Source: Saccharothrix algeriensis
GTDB lineage: Bacteria > Actinomycetota > Actinomycetes > Mycobacteriales > Pseudonocardiaceae
Assembly (NCBI RefSeq): GCF_016907655.1
Contig: NZ_JAFBCL010000001.1
Location: forward strand, 1,798,001 to 1,862,000
Direction: 5' to 3'
DNA length: 64,000 nt
The position numbers and the translations under genes are program-made. The first letter of the stretch is position 1; each line of letters opens with the position of its first letter. The notes beneath the pieces are model-generated. The model was not told where the DNA came from. It saw only the letters and a program-made list of their open reading frames with translations, and ran no database searches. Shown here in pieces: positions 17,162 to 25,100 of this stretch.

Positions 17162-17623
17162 CTAGCGCGCGGCCTCCCAGACCGGGCTGTCGACGTAGTG
17201 GTTGTCGTAGCGGTCCTGCGAGGCGCGGATCTCCGCCGGGTCGGCCAGGCCGCGCTGCACCCGGTCCAGCAGGCGGTAGTAGTCGAAGCGGCCGATGCCG
17301 GGCGTGAAGACGAACAGGACGTCCGCGTCCGCGCCCTCCAACGCGCCGAACGCGTGCGGGACGCGGGGCGGCACCACGAGGAAGTCCCCGCGCTCCAGTG
17401 TCACCACGTCCTGGTCGAGCAGCACCTGGAGCGCCCCGTCGAGCACGAAGAACAGCTCGGACGCACGGGTGTGGAAGTGCGGCGGGGCGCCGTTCGCGCC
17501 GTCCAGGAACGTGGAGCGGTTGCCGGTCAACCCCTCAAGGTCGGCGAGCAGGGTGACGACGGCGGCGGGGTCCGCGGTGAGCTTCTCGGCCTTCCCGGCC
17601 CGGACGAGCAGCGTGTTCTCCAT
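17162..17623 (-). CDS. Cupin-domain protein
   Basis: 153-residue single-domain cupin. Cupin motif 1 is PPHFHTRASELFFVLDGALQV, with two His and the Glu metal ligands; motif 2 is GDFLVVPPRVPHAFGA, with the third His. The C-terminal part (GIGRFDYYRLLDRVQRG) resembles quercetin-dioxygenase-like and small sensory cupins. Start ATG at 17621-17623 with GGGAG upstream. Divergent from a LysR gene over 70 bp, the arrangement typical of a regulator and its target; substrate unknown. Confidence 0.8.
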   Translation of the reverse strand: MENTLLVRAGKAEKLTADPAAVVTLLADLEGLTGNRSTFLDGANGAPPHFHTRASELFFVLDGALQVLLDQDVVTLERGDFLVVPPRVPHAFGALEGADADVLFVFTPGIGRFDYYRLLDRVQRGLADPAEIRASQDRYDNHYVDSPVWEAAR

Positions 17624-17680
17624 GGGACGACGATCTCCCGGCCGGCGCCCGCCATCAACGACGGGAACCGCATCGAACGA

Positions 17681-17694
17681 TAACCTGCGCATTA
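17681..17694 (+). promoter_or_regulatory. -10 element and leaderless start of lysR
   Basis: TAACCT (17681-17686) lies 7 nt before the lysR ATG with no ribosome site between, so transcription should begin at or next to the start codon. An ATAA-N8-TTAT dyad (17680-17695) surrounds it, a plausible autoregulatory LysR site. Confidence 0.55.
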
Positions 17695-18533
17695 TGGAAC
17701 GGCGGGACATCGAGGTCTTCCTGACCCTGGCGGAGGAGTTGCACTTCACCCGCACCGCCGAGCGCCTGCGCGTCTCCCAGGCCCGCGTCAGCCAGACCGT
17801 CAAGCTGCTGGAGCGCCGCATCGGCGCGCCCCTGTTCGAGCGCACCAGCCGGCGCGTCGCGCTGACGCCCATCGGGCGGCGGCTGCGCGACGAGGTCGCC
17901 CCCGCCTACCGGAGCATCGCGGAGGCCGTGGAGCGGGCCGTCGCCGCGGGCCGGGGCACGGACCTGCTGCGCGTCGGCTTCCAGGCCCCGGCCGTCGCGG
18001 ACCTCGTCGCGGACGTCCTGGCCCGCTACCGGTCCCGCCACCCCGGCAGCGAGGTGCGCATCCGGGAGGCCGGTTTCGCGGACCCGTTCGCGCTGCTGCG
18101 GGACGACGAGGTGGACGTGCTGGTGGCGCTGCTCCCGGTGGGCGAGCCCGACCTGACGGCCGGTCCGGTCGTGCTCCGCGAGCCGGTGGTGCTGGCCGTG
18201 GCCGACTCGCACCCGTTCACCGGGCAGGGGCGCGTGACGGTGGAGGACCTCGCCCGCGACACGGTCTTCCGCGCCGCGTACTGGCGGGACCGCACGCCCC
18301 TGGGCCGGCCGATCCGGCGCGGGCGGTCCCTCACGACGTTCCAGGAGCTGATGGCGGCGGTCGCGGACGGCGAGGGCGTGTGCCCCCTGGGCGCGCACGC
18401 GACCGGCTACTTCGCCCGCCCGCGGGTCGCGTTCCTGCCGCTGGTGGGGGCGCCCGAACTCGAATGGGGGCTCGTCTGGCGCACGGCGGGCGAAACGGGC
18501 AAGGTGCGCGAACTCGCCGCCGCCGCGCGCTAA
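17694..18533 (+). CDS. LysR-family transcriptional regulator
   Basis: 279 residues. N-terminal winged helix-turn-helix (1-60): MERRDIEVFLTLAEELHFTRTAERL, then VSQARVSQTVKLLERRIGAPLFER, the standard LysR signature; residues about 90-275 form the type 2 periplasmic-binding-protein-like effector domain. Divergent from the cupin gene, which is its likely target. The effector is unknown. TAA stop forms part of the TAACCT -10 box of the following small gene. Confidence 0.92.
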   Translation: MERRDIEVFLTLAEELHFTRTAERLRVSQARVSQTVKLLERRIGAPLFERTSRRVALTPIGRRLRDEVAPAYRSIAEAVERAVAAGRGTDLLRVGFQAPAVADLVADVLARYRSRHPGSEVRIREAGFADPFALLRDDEVDVLVALLPVGEPDLTAGPVVLREPVVLAVADSHPFTGQGRVTVEDLARDTVFRAAYWRDRTPLGRPIRRGRSLTTFQELMAAVADGEGVCPLGAHATGYFARPRVAFLPLVGAPELEWGLVWRTAGETGKVRELAAAAR

Positions 18534-18542
18534 CCTCGGACC

Positions 18543-18659
18543 ATGGATGACCCAACGGGCCTGTCGTCGCCGCTCGGCCAGGTCGTGATCATCGCCGGGC
18601 TGGTCGCCGCCCTCGTGGTCGGCGTCCGCGCCTGGTGGCACCACCACCGCAGGCGCTGA
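18543..18659 (+). CDS. 38-residue single-span membrane protein
   Basis: Reads MDDPTGLSSPLGQ, then a hydrophobic span VVIIAGLVAALVVGVRAWW and a basic tail HHHRRR, predicted N-out/C-in single-pass topology. TAACCT at 18531-18536, overlapping the lysR stop, is 6 nt before the ATG, so it may be leaderless. The TGA at 18657-18659 directly abuts the MFS stop on the other strand. No family recognised; the membrane span and promoter position support a real gene over a chance frame. Confidence 0.55.
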   Translation: MDDPTGLSSPLGQVVIIAGLVAALVVGVRAWWHHHRRR

Positions 18660-19910
18660 TCAGCGCGCCCGCTGCAACGCCGTGAACAGGCACGCCACCA
18701 GCAGCGGCAGCGCCGTGAACCCCACGAGCAGCCCCAGCGCGGCGTAGGACCACGCCGTCACCACGACGCCGGCCACGACGCCGCCGACCGCGCCGCCGAT
18801 GTTCATGCTCAGGTCCGACAGGCCCTGCGCGGCCGGCCGGTGCTCCACCGCGACCGACTCGGTGAGCAGCGCGGACCCGGCCACCAGGCCCGCCGACCAG
18901 CCGAACCCCAGCAGCGCCAGGCCGACGGCCAGCTGCGGCGCGTCGTGCGAGGGCGCCATGCCCGCGACCCCGGCCGCGGCCACCACCAGCGCGGCGCCGA
19001 CGGCCAGCACGGGCACCCGGCCCACCCGGTCGGCCAGCCACCCGAACAGCGGGCTCGCGGCGTACATGGCGGCCACGTGCAGGCTGATGACGACCCCGAC
19101 GACCCGCAGCGACGACCCGGCGTGGTCCATGTGCACGGGCGTCATCGACATGAGCCCCACCATCGCCGTGTGGCACAGCGTGACACCGCCCAGCGCGAGC
19201 TTCCCCGCGGCGGGCAGCGCGCGCCACACCGCGCCGGAGCCGCGCGCGTCGCCCACCCCGCCTGCGCAGTGCGCCGGCGTGACCGGGCCGGCCGACCGCG
19301 CGACGGTCAGCGGGTCCGGCCGCAGGAAGCGCAGCACGACCAGCGCCGACACCCCGAGCAGCAGCGCCGCCAGCAGGTAGGGCCCCGCGCCCACCGGCAG
19401 GCCGGACCGGGCGGCGGCCCGCCCGGCCGGGTCGGCCAGGTTGGGCCCGGCCACCGCGCCCAGGGTCGCCGCCCACACCACGACGGCCAGCGAACGGGCC
19501 CGCCTGGCCGGGTGCGCCAGGTCCGTCCCGGCGTAGCGGGCGGCCAGGTTCGCGCTGCCGGCGGCCCCGAACAGGACCAGCGCGACCAGCAGCACCGGCC
19601 AGGAGCCGAGCACCACGCCGACCGCCGCGGCCAGCGCGCCGACCGCGCCCGCCCCGTACCCGAGGGCCAGCGCCGGGCGGCGGCCCCGGCGGGTGGCCAG
19701 CCGGGCGGTCGGCAGCGCGAACAGCCCCGCGCCCAGCACCGCGGCGGTCTGCGCGAGGCCGCCCACCGCGTCCGAGCCGGACAGCGCCGCCGCGATCAGG
19801 GTGGACACGGTGAGGCCGATGCCCACGCCCGCCGCGCCCAGCACCTGGGTCGCGATGAGCACGCGCAGCACCCTGCGCTGCACCACCGCCACGGCGTTCA
19901 TGATCATCAT
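18660..19910 (-). CDS. MFS transporter
   Basis: 416-residue major facilitator with about 12 hydrophobic spans. The loop 2-3 signature is present as ARLATRRGRRPALALGYG, and the corresponding loop 8-9 as FGWLADRVGRVPVLAVGAA. The central loop (about 195-225) is cytoplasmic. Start is one of two tandem ATGs, 19908-19910 or 19905-19907; GGGA lies just upstream and spacing favours the second. Probably a drug or metabolite exporter; substrate unknown. Confidence 0.85.
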   Translation of the reverse strand: MMIMNAVAVVQRRVLRVLIATQVLGAAGVGIGLTVSTLIAAALSGSDAVGGLAQTAAVLGAGLFALPTARLATRRGRRPALALGYGAGAVGALAAAVGVVLGSWPVLLVALVLFGAAGSANLAARYAGTDLAHPARRARSLAVVVWAATLGAVAGPNLADPAGRAAARSGLPVGAGPYLLAALLLGVSALVVLRFLRPDPLTVARSAGPVTPAHCAGGVGDARGSGAVWRALPAAGKLALGGVTLCHTAMVGLMSMTPVHMDHAGSSLRVVGVVISLHVAAMYAASPLFGWLADRVGRVPVLAVGAALVVAAAGVAGMAPSHDAPQLAVGLALLGFGWSAGLVAGSALLTESVAVEHRPAAQGLSDLSMNIGGAVGGVVAGVVVTAWSYAALGLLVGFTALPLLVACLFTALQRAR

Positions 19911-19949
19911 CGTCCCAGTGCGCTCCGACGGGCACGGCCCCCGCCCGGG

Positions 19950-21851
19950 TCAGGTGCCCGGCTGGACCGCGTTCTCGAAGAAGTCCGCGACCGCGTCGGC
20001 GGTCAGGTCCCCGCCGCCGCTCTTCATCACGATGCCCAGCAGCGGTCGCTCCTCGGCGGTGAACGCGAGCAGGCCCAGGCCCCCGTCGGCCGCCGCCCGG
20101 TACTTGCCCTTGAGGCCGTTGCCCGCCCACTCGGCCTCGACCATGTCCGACTTGAGCGACTGGGTGACCGAGTCCGCGCCCTGCTGCGCGCCGGTGACCG
20201 TCTCGGTGAGGATGTAGAGCACCGAGTAGCCGTCCTTGACCGAGCAGCTCACCGCGGTGCCCTTGATGGCGCTGATGGTGGACACGCCGGCCGAGCCGCC
20301 CGCCTTGCACGTGTTGCCGTCGGGGATGCCGCCCGCGAGCTGGCGCAGGCACCGCGTGAAGCCCTGGGCGTCCTTCTCGGTATCGTTCTTGCACTCCTGC
20401 GGGCTGGGCACGCCCGAACCGCTGAACGCGACGAGACCGCCCACCACGGCCAGCACCACCACGACGGCGGCGCCGACCGCGATGAGGACGTTCCTGCGCG
20501 GCTTCCCGCCCGCCGGCTGCTTCGACCGGGGGGTGACGCTGGGGAAGTTGAACTGCTGCGGCCCGGTCTGCGGGTAGTTCACCTGGTAGGGGCCGCTGAC
20601 CGCCGGGTTGCCCACCGGGTACGGCCCGCTCACCGCCGGGTTGACCTGGTAGGGACCGCTGACGGCCGGGTTCACCCGGGTCGGGCCGCTCACGGCGGGG
20701 CCCTGCGGCACGGGGGTCGGCCCGGTCACCGGCGCGGTGACCACCGTCGGCGGCTCGTGGGCGGCCTTCACCGGGTCCTTGGCGCGCGGCGTCACGCCGT
20801 CCTTGGGCACGTGGTGCGCGCCCAGCGCCACCGCCGTCTCCGGCTGGTCCAGGCTCGTCGGCACCACCCGCACCTGCTCGGCGATCATGGTCGCCACCAG
20901 CGGGATCCGGCTCGACCCGCCGACCAGGTAGATGCCCGCGAGCTGGGTGGGCGCCAGGCCGGTGGAGCGGATGGTGGCGGCCAGCAGCTCCACGCTGCGC
21001 AACATGCTCGGGCGGACCAGCGCCTCCAGGTCGGAGCGGTTGACCAGCACGTCCTCGAACGGCTCCGGCATCGGCACCTCGGTGTGCGCGTGCCGCGACA
21101 GCGACTCCTTGGCCGCCCGCACGTCCTCCTGCAGCGCGCGCCGGGCGCGGCGGTCGGCCGTGGACTCGGGGCGCAGCAGCCGCTGCCAGGCCGCCGGGTC
21201 GCGGTGCGAGACCTGGCGGCCGACGTGCTCCAGCAGCGCCTGGTCCACGTCCAGCCCGCCCAGGTCGGGCAGGCCGTCCTCGGCGAGCACGGTGAAGCCG
21301 CTCTGGGTCGCGCCGACGATGGCCACGTCGAACGTGCCCGCGCCCAGGTCGTACACGGCCAGCGCCTGGCCGACCGACAGCGACGCGTAGTGCGACGCCG
21401 CCGCGACCGGCTCGGGGACGAGCACGACCTCCGAGGTCACGCCCGCGAGCCGGGCGGCGGACAGCAGCACGTTGCGGCGGGTCGGGCCCCACTGGGCGGG
21501 GTGGGTCAGGCGGACCTCGTCCAGCGGCTCGCCGCCCAGCTGGCGGGTGGTCTCCTCCAGCACGCGGCGCAGCACGGCGGCCAGCGCGTCGGTGACCGGG
21601 ACGACGTTGGAGCCCAGCAGCAGCGTGCCGTCGTCCACGCGGCGCTTGGGGTTGGGCTCGAACCGCGACGGGTCCAGGCGGGCGCGGCGCTCGGCGTCCC
21701 GCCCGACGACCAGCGTGCCGTCCTCTTCGCAGTACACGGCCGAGGGCATGGTGGCGGACCCGTCCACCTCGACGACCCTGGGCGGCCTGCCGTGCGCGGC
21801 GAGCACCGCGACGGTGTTGGAAGTGCCCAGGTCAACGGACAGGACGCGCAC
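19950..21851 (-). CDS. Membrane-anchored Hsp70-like protein
   Basis: 633 residues. Residues 1 to about 365 form an actin-fold ATPase like DnaK: SVDLGTSNTVAVL (phosphate 1), AVYDLGAGTFDVAIV (phosphate 2) and IYLVGGSSRIPLV (adenosine). There is no DnaK substrate-binding domain. Instead a Pro-rich linker carries four PAVSGP units (NPAVSGPYQV type), then a membrane helix (about 453-477, VLIAVGAAVVVVLAVVGGLVAF) and about 155 exported residues with four Cys. The GTG at 21849-21851 is chosen because AAGGGG is 5 nt upstream; a GTG two codons earlier overlaps that site. Similar proteins occur in actinomycetes; function unproven. Confidence 0.8.
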   Translation of the reverse strand: MRVLSVDLGTSNTVAVLAAHGRPPRVVEVDGSATMPSAVYCEEDGTLVVGRDAERRARLDPSRFEPNPKRRVDDGTLLLGSNVVPVTDALAAVLRRVLEETTRQLGGEPLDEVRLTHPAQWGPTRRNVLLSAARLAGVTSEVVLVPEPVAAASHYASLSVGQALAVYDLGAGTFDVAIVGATQSGFTVLAEDGLPDLGGLDVDQALLEHVGRQVSHRDPAAWQRLLRPESTADRRARRALQEDVRAAKESLSRHAHTEVPMPEPFEDVLVNRSDLEALVRPSMLRSVELLAATIRSTGLAPTQLAGIYLVGGSSRIPLVATMIAEQVRVVPTSLDQPETAVALGAHHVPKDGVTPRAKDPVKAAHEPPTVVTAPVTGPTPVPQGPAVSGPTRVNPAVSGPYQVNPAVSGPYPVGNPAVSGPYQVNYPQTGPQQFNFPSVTPRSKQPAGGKPRRNVLIAVGAAVVVVLAVVGGLVAFSGSGVPSPQECKNDTEKDAQGFTRCLRQLAGGIPDGNTCKAGGSAGVSTISAIKGTAVSCSVKDGYSVLYILTETVTGAQQGADSVTQSLKSDMVEAEWAGNGLKGKYRAAADGGLGLLAFTAEERPLLGIVMKSGGGDLTADAVADFFENAVQPGT

Positions 21852-21930
21852 AGTCACCCCTTAGTCTGCGAACCGGGGTGATCCTGTCACAGGCAGCCGC
21901 CCCACGAGGTCCCCTCCGCAGTTCGCGACC

Positions 21931-22030
21931 CATCTCACCCCTCCCCCTCCCCCTCCCCTCCTACCTCCCTCTCCCCCCTCTCCCTCTCCCCCACCCCTCT
22001 TTCCCCCTCCCTCCCCCTCCCCACCCCCAC
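21931..22030. other. 100-bp C/T-rich tract
   Basis: Nearly pure C and T on the + strand with a few A and almost no G. It leads into repeat copy A; a shorter tract of the same kind (54493-54570) leads into copy B, so it appears to belong to the element. Confidence 0.75.
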
Positions 22031-22042
22031 TCGCGGGCGAAG

Positions 22043-22173
22043 CCCCGCGAGGCCGCGTCGGTAGGTCGCGCCCGATTTTCGGCGATCACGCTCTTCGATC
22101 GCCGAAAATCGGGCGTGAACTGCCGACTACCAGGCGGCCGAGCCGCCGCGACGGAGTCGCGGCAATCCAACAC
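22043..22173 (+). repeat. Interspersed hairpin repeat, copy A
   Basis: About 131 bp, closely matching copy B at 54573-54705. Shared blocks: GCGAGGCCGCGTCGG, a long hairpin, GCCGACTACCAGGCGGCCG and GCAATCCAACAC. The hairpin here is a perfect 19-bp stem (22069-22087 with 22097-22115; arm CGCCCGATTTTCGGCGATC) with loop ACGCTCTTC. Downstream stems GGCGGC-CGA-GCCGCC (22133-22147) and GCCGCGAC-GGA-GTCGCGGC (22145-22163) overlap by three bases, so they are mutually exclusive. Lies between the divergent Hsp70-like and lhr genes. Confidence 0.85.
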
Positions 22174-22199
22174 GGAGTCGCAGCCATCACTATGGGGGC

Positions 22200-25100
22200 A
22201 TGGACGCGCTGACCGACTTCTCCCCCGCGACCCGGCAGTGGTTCGCCGGGGCCTTCGCCGCGCCCACCGCGGCCCAAGCGGGCGCGTGGGCCGCCGCGGC
22301 GGCGGGTGAGCACGCCCTGGTGATCGCGCCCACCGGGTCGGGCAAGACGCTGGCCGCGTTCCTGTGGGCGTTGGACCGGCTGGCCTCGACGCCCCCGCCC
22401 GAGGACCCGAAGCGCCGCTGCCGCGTGCTCTACGTCTCACCGCTGAAGGCCCTGGCGGTGGACGTGGAGCGCAACCTCCGCGCGCCGCTGGCGGGCATCC
22501 GGCAGGCCGCGCACCGGCTGTCGCTGCCCGAGCCGGAGATCACGGTCGGGATGCGCACCGGCGACACCCCGGCCGAGGAGCGGCGCGCCTTCGCCCGCCG
22601 GCCACCGGACGTGCTGGTCACCACCCCGGAGTCGCTGTTCCTGATCCTCACGTCGTCGGCGCGCGAGTCGCTGCGCGGCGTGGAGACGGTGATCGTCGAC
22701 GAGGTGCACGCGGTCGCGGGGGCCAAGCGCGGCGCGCACCTCGCGCTGTCCCTCGAACGGCTGGACGCGCTGCTGGCGGAGCCGGCCCAGCGGATCGGGC
22801 TGTCGGCGACGGTGCGGCCGGTGGAGGAGGTCGGCTCGTTCCTGGCGGGCGGGCGGCCGGTGCGGGTGGTGCAGCCGGCGACCGCGAAGACCATCGAGGT
22901 GCGGGTCGAGGTGCCGGTGGAGGACCTGTCCCAGCTGGGCGAGCCGACCGGGGAGGTGTCGGGACCGGCGTCCGGCGCGGAGCGGCGGACGTCGATCTGG
23001 CCGGCGGTGGAGCAGCGGGTGCTGGAGCTGGTCCGGCAGCACCGGTCCACGATCGTGTTCGCCAACTCGCGGCGGCTGGCCGAGCGGCTCACCGCGCGGC
23101 TCAACGAGCTCGCCGAGGAGGAGGGCGCCGGAGAAGGGGGCGCCGGCGGGGGGACGGCCGCGGCGCGGGGAACGGCGGTGGAGCGCTTCCCGGCGGAGGC
23201 GGTCGGCCAGTCCGGGGTGACCGCGCAGCGCTCGGCGGCGGTCGCCCGCGCCCACCACGGCTCGATGTCGCGCGAGCAGCGCAGCGCGGTGGAGGAGGAG
23301 CTGAAGTCGGGTCGGCTGCCGTGCGTGGTGGCCACGTCCTCGCTGGAGCTGGGCATCGACATGGGCGCGGTCGACCTGGTGGTGCAGGTGGAGGCGCCGC
23401 CGACGGTGGCCTCCGGGCTCCAGCGCGTCGGCCGGGCGGGGCACCAGGTGGGCGCGGTGTCGCGCGGGGTGGTGTTCCCCAAGTTCCGGGGCGACCTGGT
23501 GTCGTGCGCGGTGGTGGCGGAGCGGATGCGGGACGGCGCGATCGAGGCCGTGCGGTACCCGCGCAACCCGCTGGACGTGCTGGCGCAGCACGTCGTGGCG
23601 ATGGTGGCGATGGAGCCGTGGCCGGTGGAGGCGCTGGCCGGGCTGGTGCGCCGCGCCGCGCCGTTCGCCGCGCTGCCGGAGTCGGCGCTGCTGGCGGTGC
23701 TGGACATGTTGTCGGGCCGGTACCCGAGCGAGGAGTTCGGCGAGCTGCGGCCCCGGATCACCTGGGACCGGGTCAACGGCGAGCTGCGCGGCCGGCCGGG
23801 GTCGCAGCGGCTGGCGGTGACCTCCGGCGGCACGATCCCCGACCGCGGCCTGTTCGCGGTGATGACGCCGCCCTCCGAGCGCGGCCCCGGCTCGCGGGTG
23901 GGCGAGCTGGACGAGGAGATGGTCTACGAGTCGCGGGTGGGCGACACGTTCCTGCTGGGCACCTCGTCGTGGCGGGTGGAGGACATCACGCACGACCGGG
24001 TGATCGTGGTGCCCGCGCCCGGCCGGCCGGCGCGGATGCCGTTCTGGAAGGGCGACGCGCAGGGCCGCCCGCTGGAGCTGGGCCGCGCGCTGGGCCGGTT
24101 CCTGCGCGAGGTGTCCACGATGGGCCCGGCCGAGGCGGCGGAGCGGGCCGCGAGCGCCGGGCTGGACGCGTGGGCGACGTCGAACCTGCTGGCGTACCTG
24201 GCCGAGCAGCGGGAGGCGACCCGGCACGTGCCCACCGACCGGACGGTCCTGGTGGAGCGGTTCCGGGACGAGCTGGGCGACTGGCGGCTGGTGGTGCACT
24301 CGCCGTTCGGCGCGCAGGTGAACGCGCCGTGGGCGCTGGCGATCGCGGCCCGGCTGCGGGAGCGGCGCGGCGTCGAGGTGCAGGTGGCGCACTCCGACGA
24401 CGGCGTCGTGGTGCGGCTGCCGGACGCGGTGGACGCGGACGGCGCGCAGGTCGTGGTGGGCGCGGAGGACGTGCTGCTCGACCCGGAGGAGGTCGAGCAG
24501 GTCGTCGTCGCCGAGGTGAGCGGGTCGGCGCTGTTCGCGGCCCGGTTCCGGGAGTGCGCGGCCCGGTCCCTGCTGCTGCCCCGGCGCGACCCGAAGCGCC
24601 GCACGCCGCTGTGGCAGCAGCGGCAGCGGGCGGCGCAGCTGCTGTCCGTGGCGGCGAAGTACGAGAGCTTCCCGGTGGTCCTGGAGGCGATGCGGGAGGT
24701 CCTCCAGGACGTGTACGACGTGCCCGGCCTGCGCGAGCTGATGGCGGACGTGCGCGCCCGCCGGGTGCGGGTCGTGGAGGTGGAGACCCCGGCGCCGTCG
24801 CCGTTCGCGCGCAGCCTGCTGTTCGGGTACGTCGGGATGTTCCTCTACGAGGCGGACGCGCCGCTGGCGGAGCGGCGGGCGGCGGCGCTGTCGCTGGACT
24901 CGGCGCTGCTGGCGGAGCTGCTCGGGTCGGAGGCGATCCGGGAGCTGCTCGACCCGGAGGTGGTGGCGGAGGTCGAGCGCACCCTCCAGCGCCTGGCGCC
25001 GGACCGGCACGCGCGCGACGCCGAGGGCGCGGCCGACCTGCTGCGGTTCCTCGGGGACCTGTCCGAGGCGGAGGCGCTGGAGCGCGGTGTCCGGCCGGAG

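Noticed and set aside
21961..22440. Small open frames crossing the hairpin repeat (here and at 54442-54762), with similar peptides in both copies
   Set aside because: The similarity comes from the shared DNA repeat; the frames lack ribosome sites and the differences between copies preserve base pairing, not codons.
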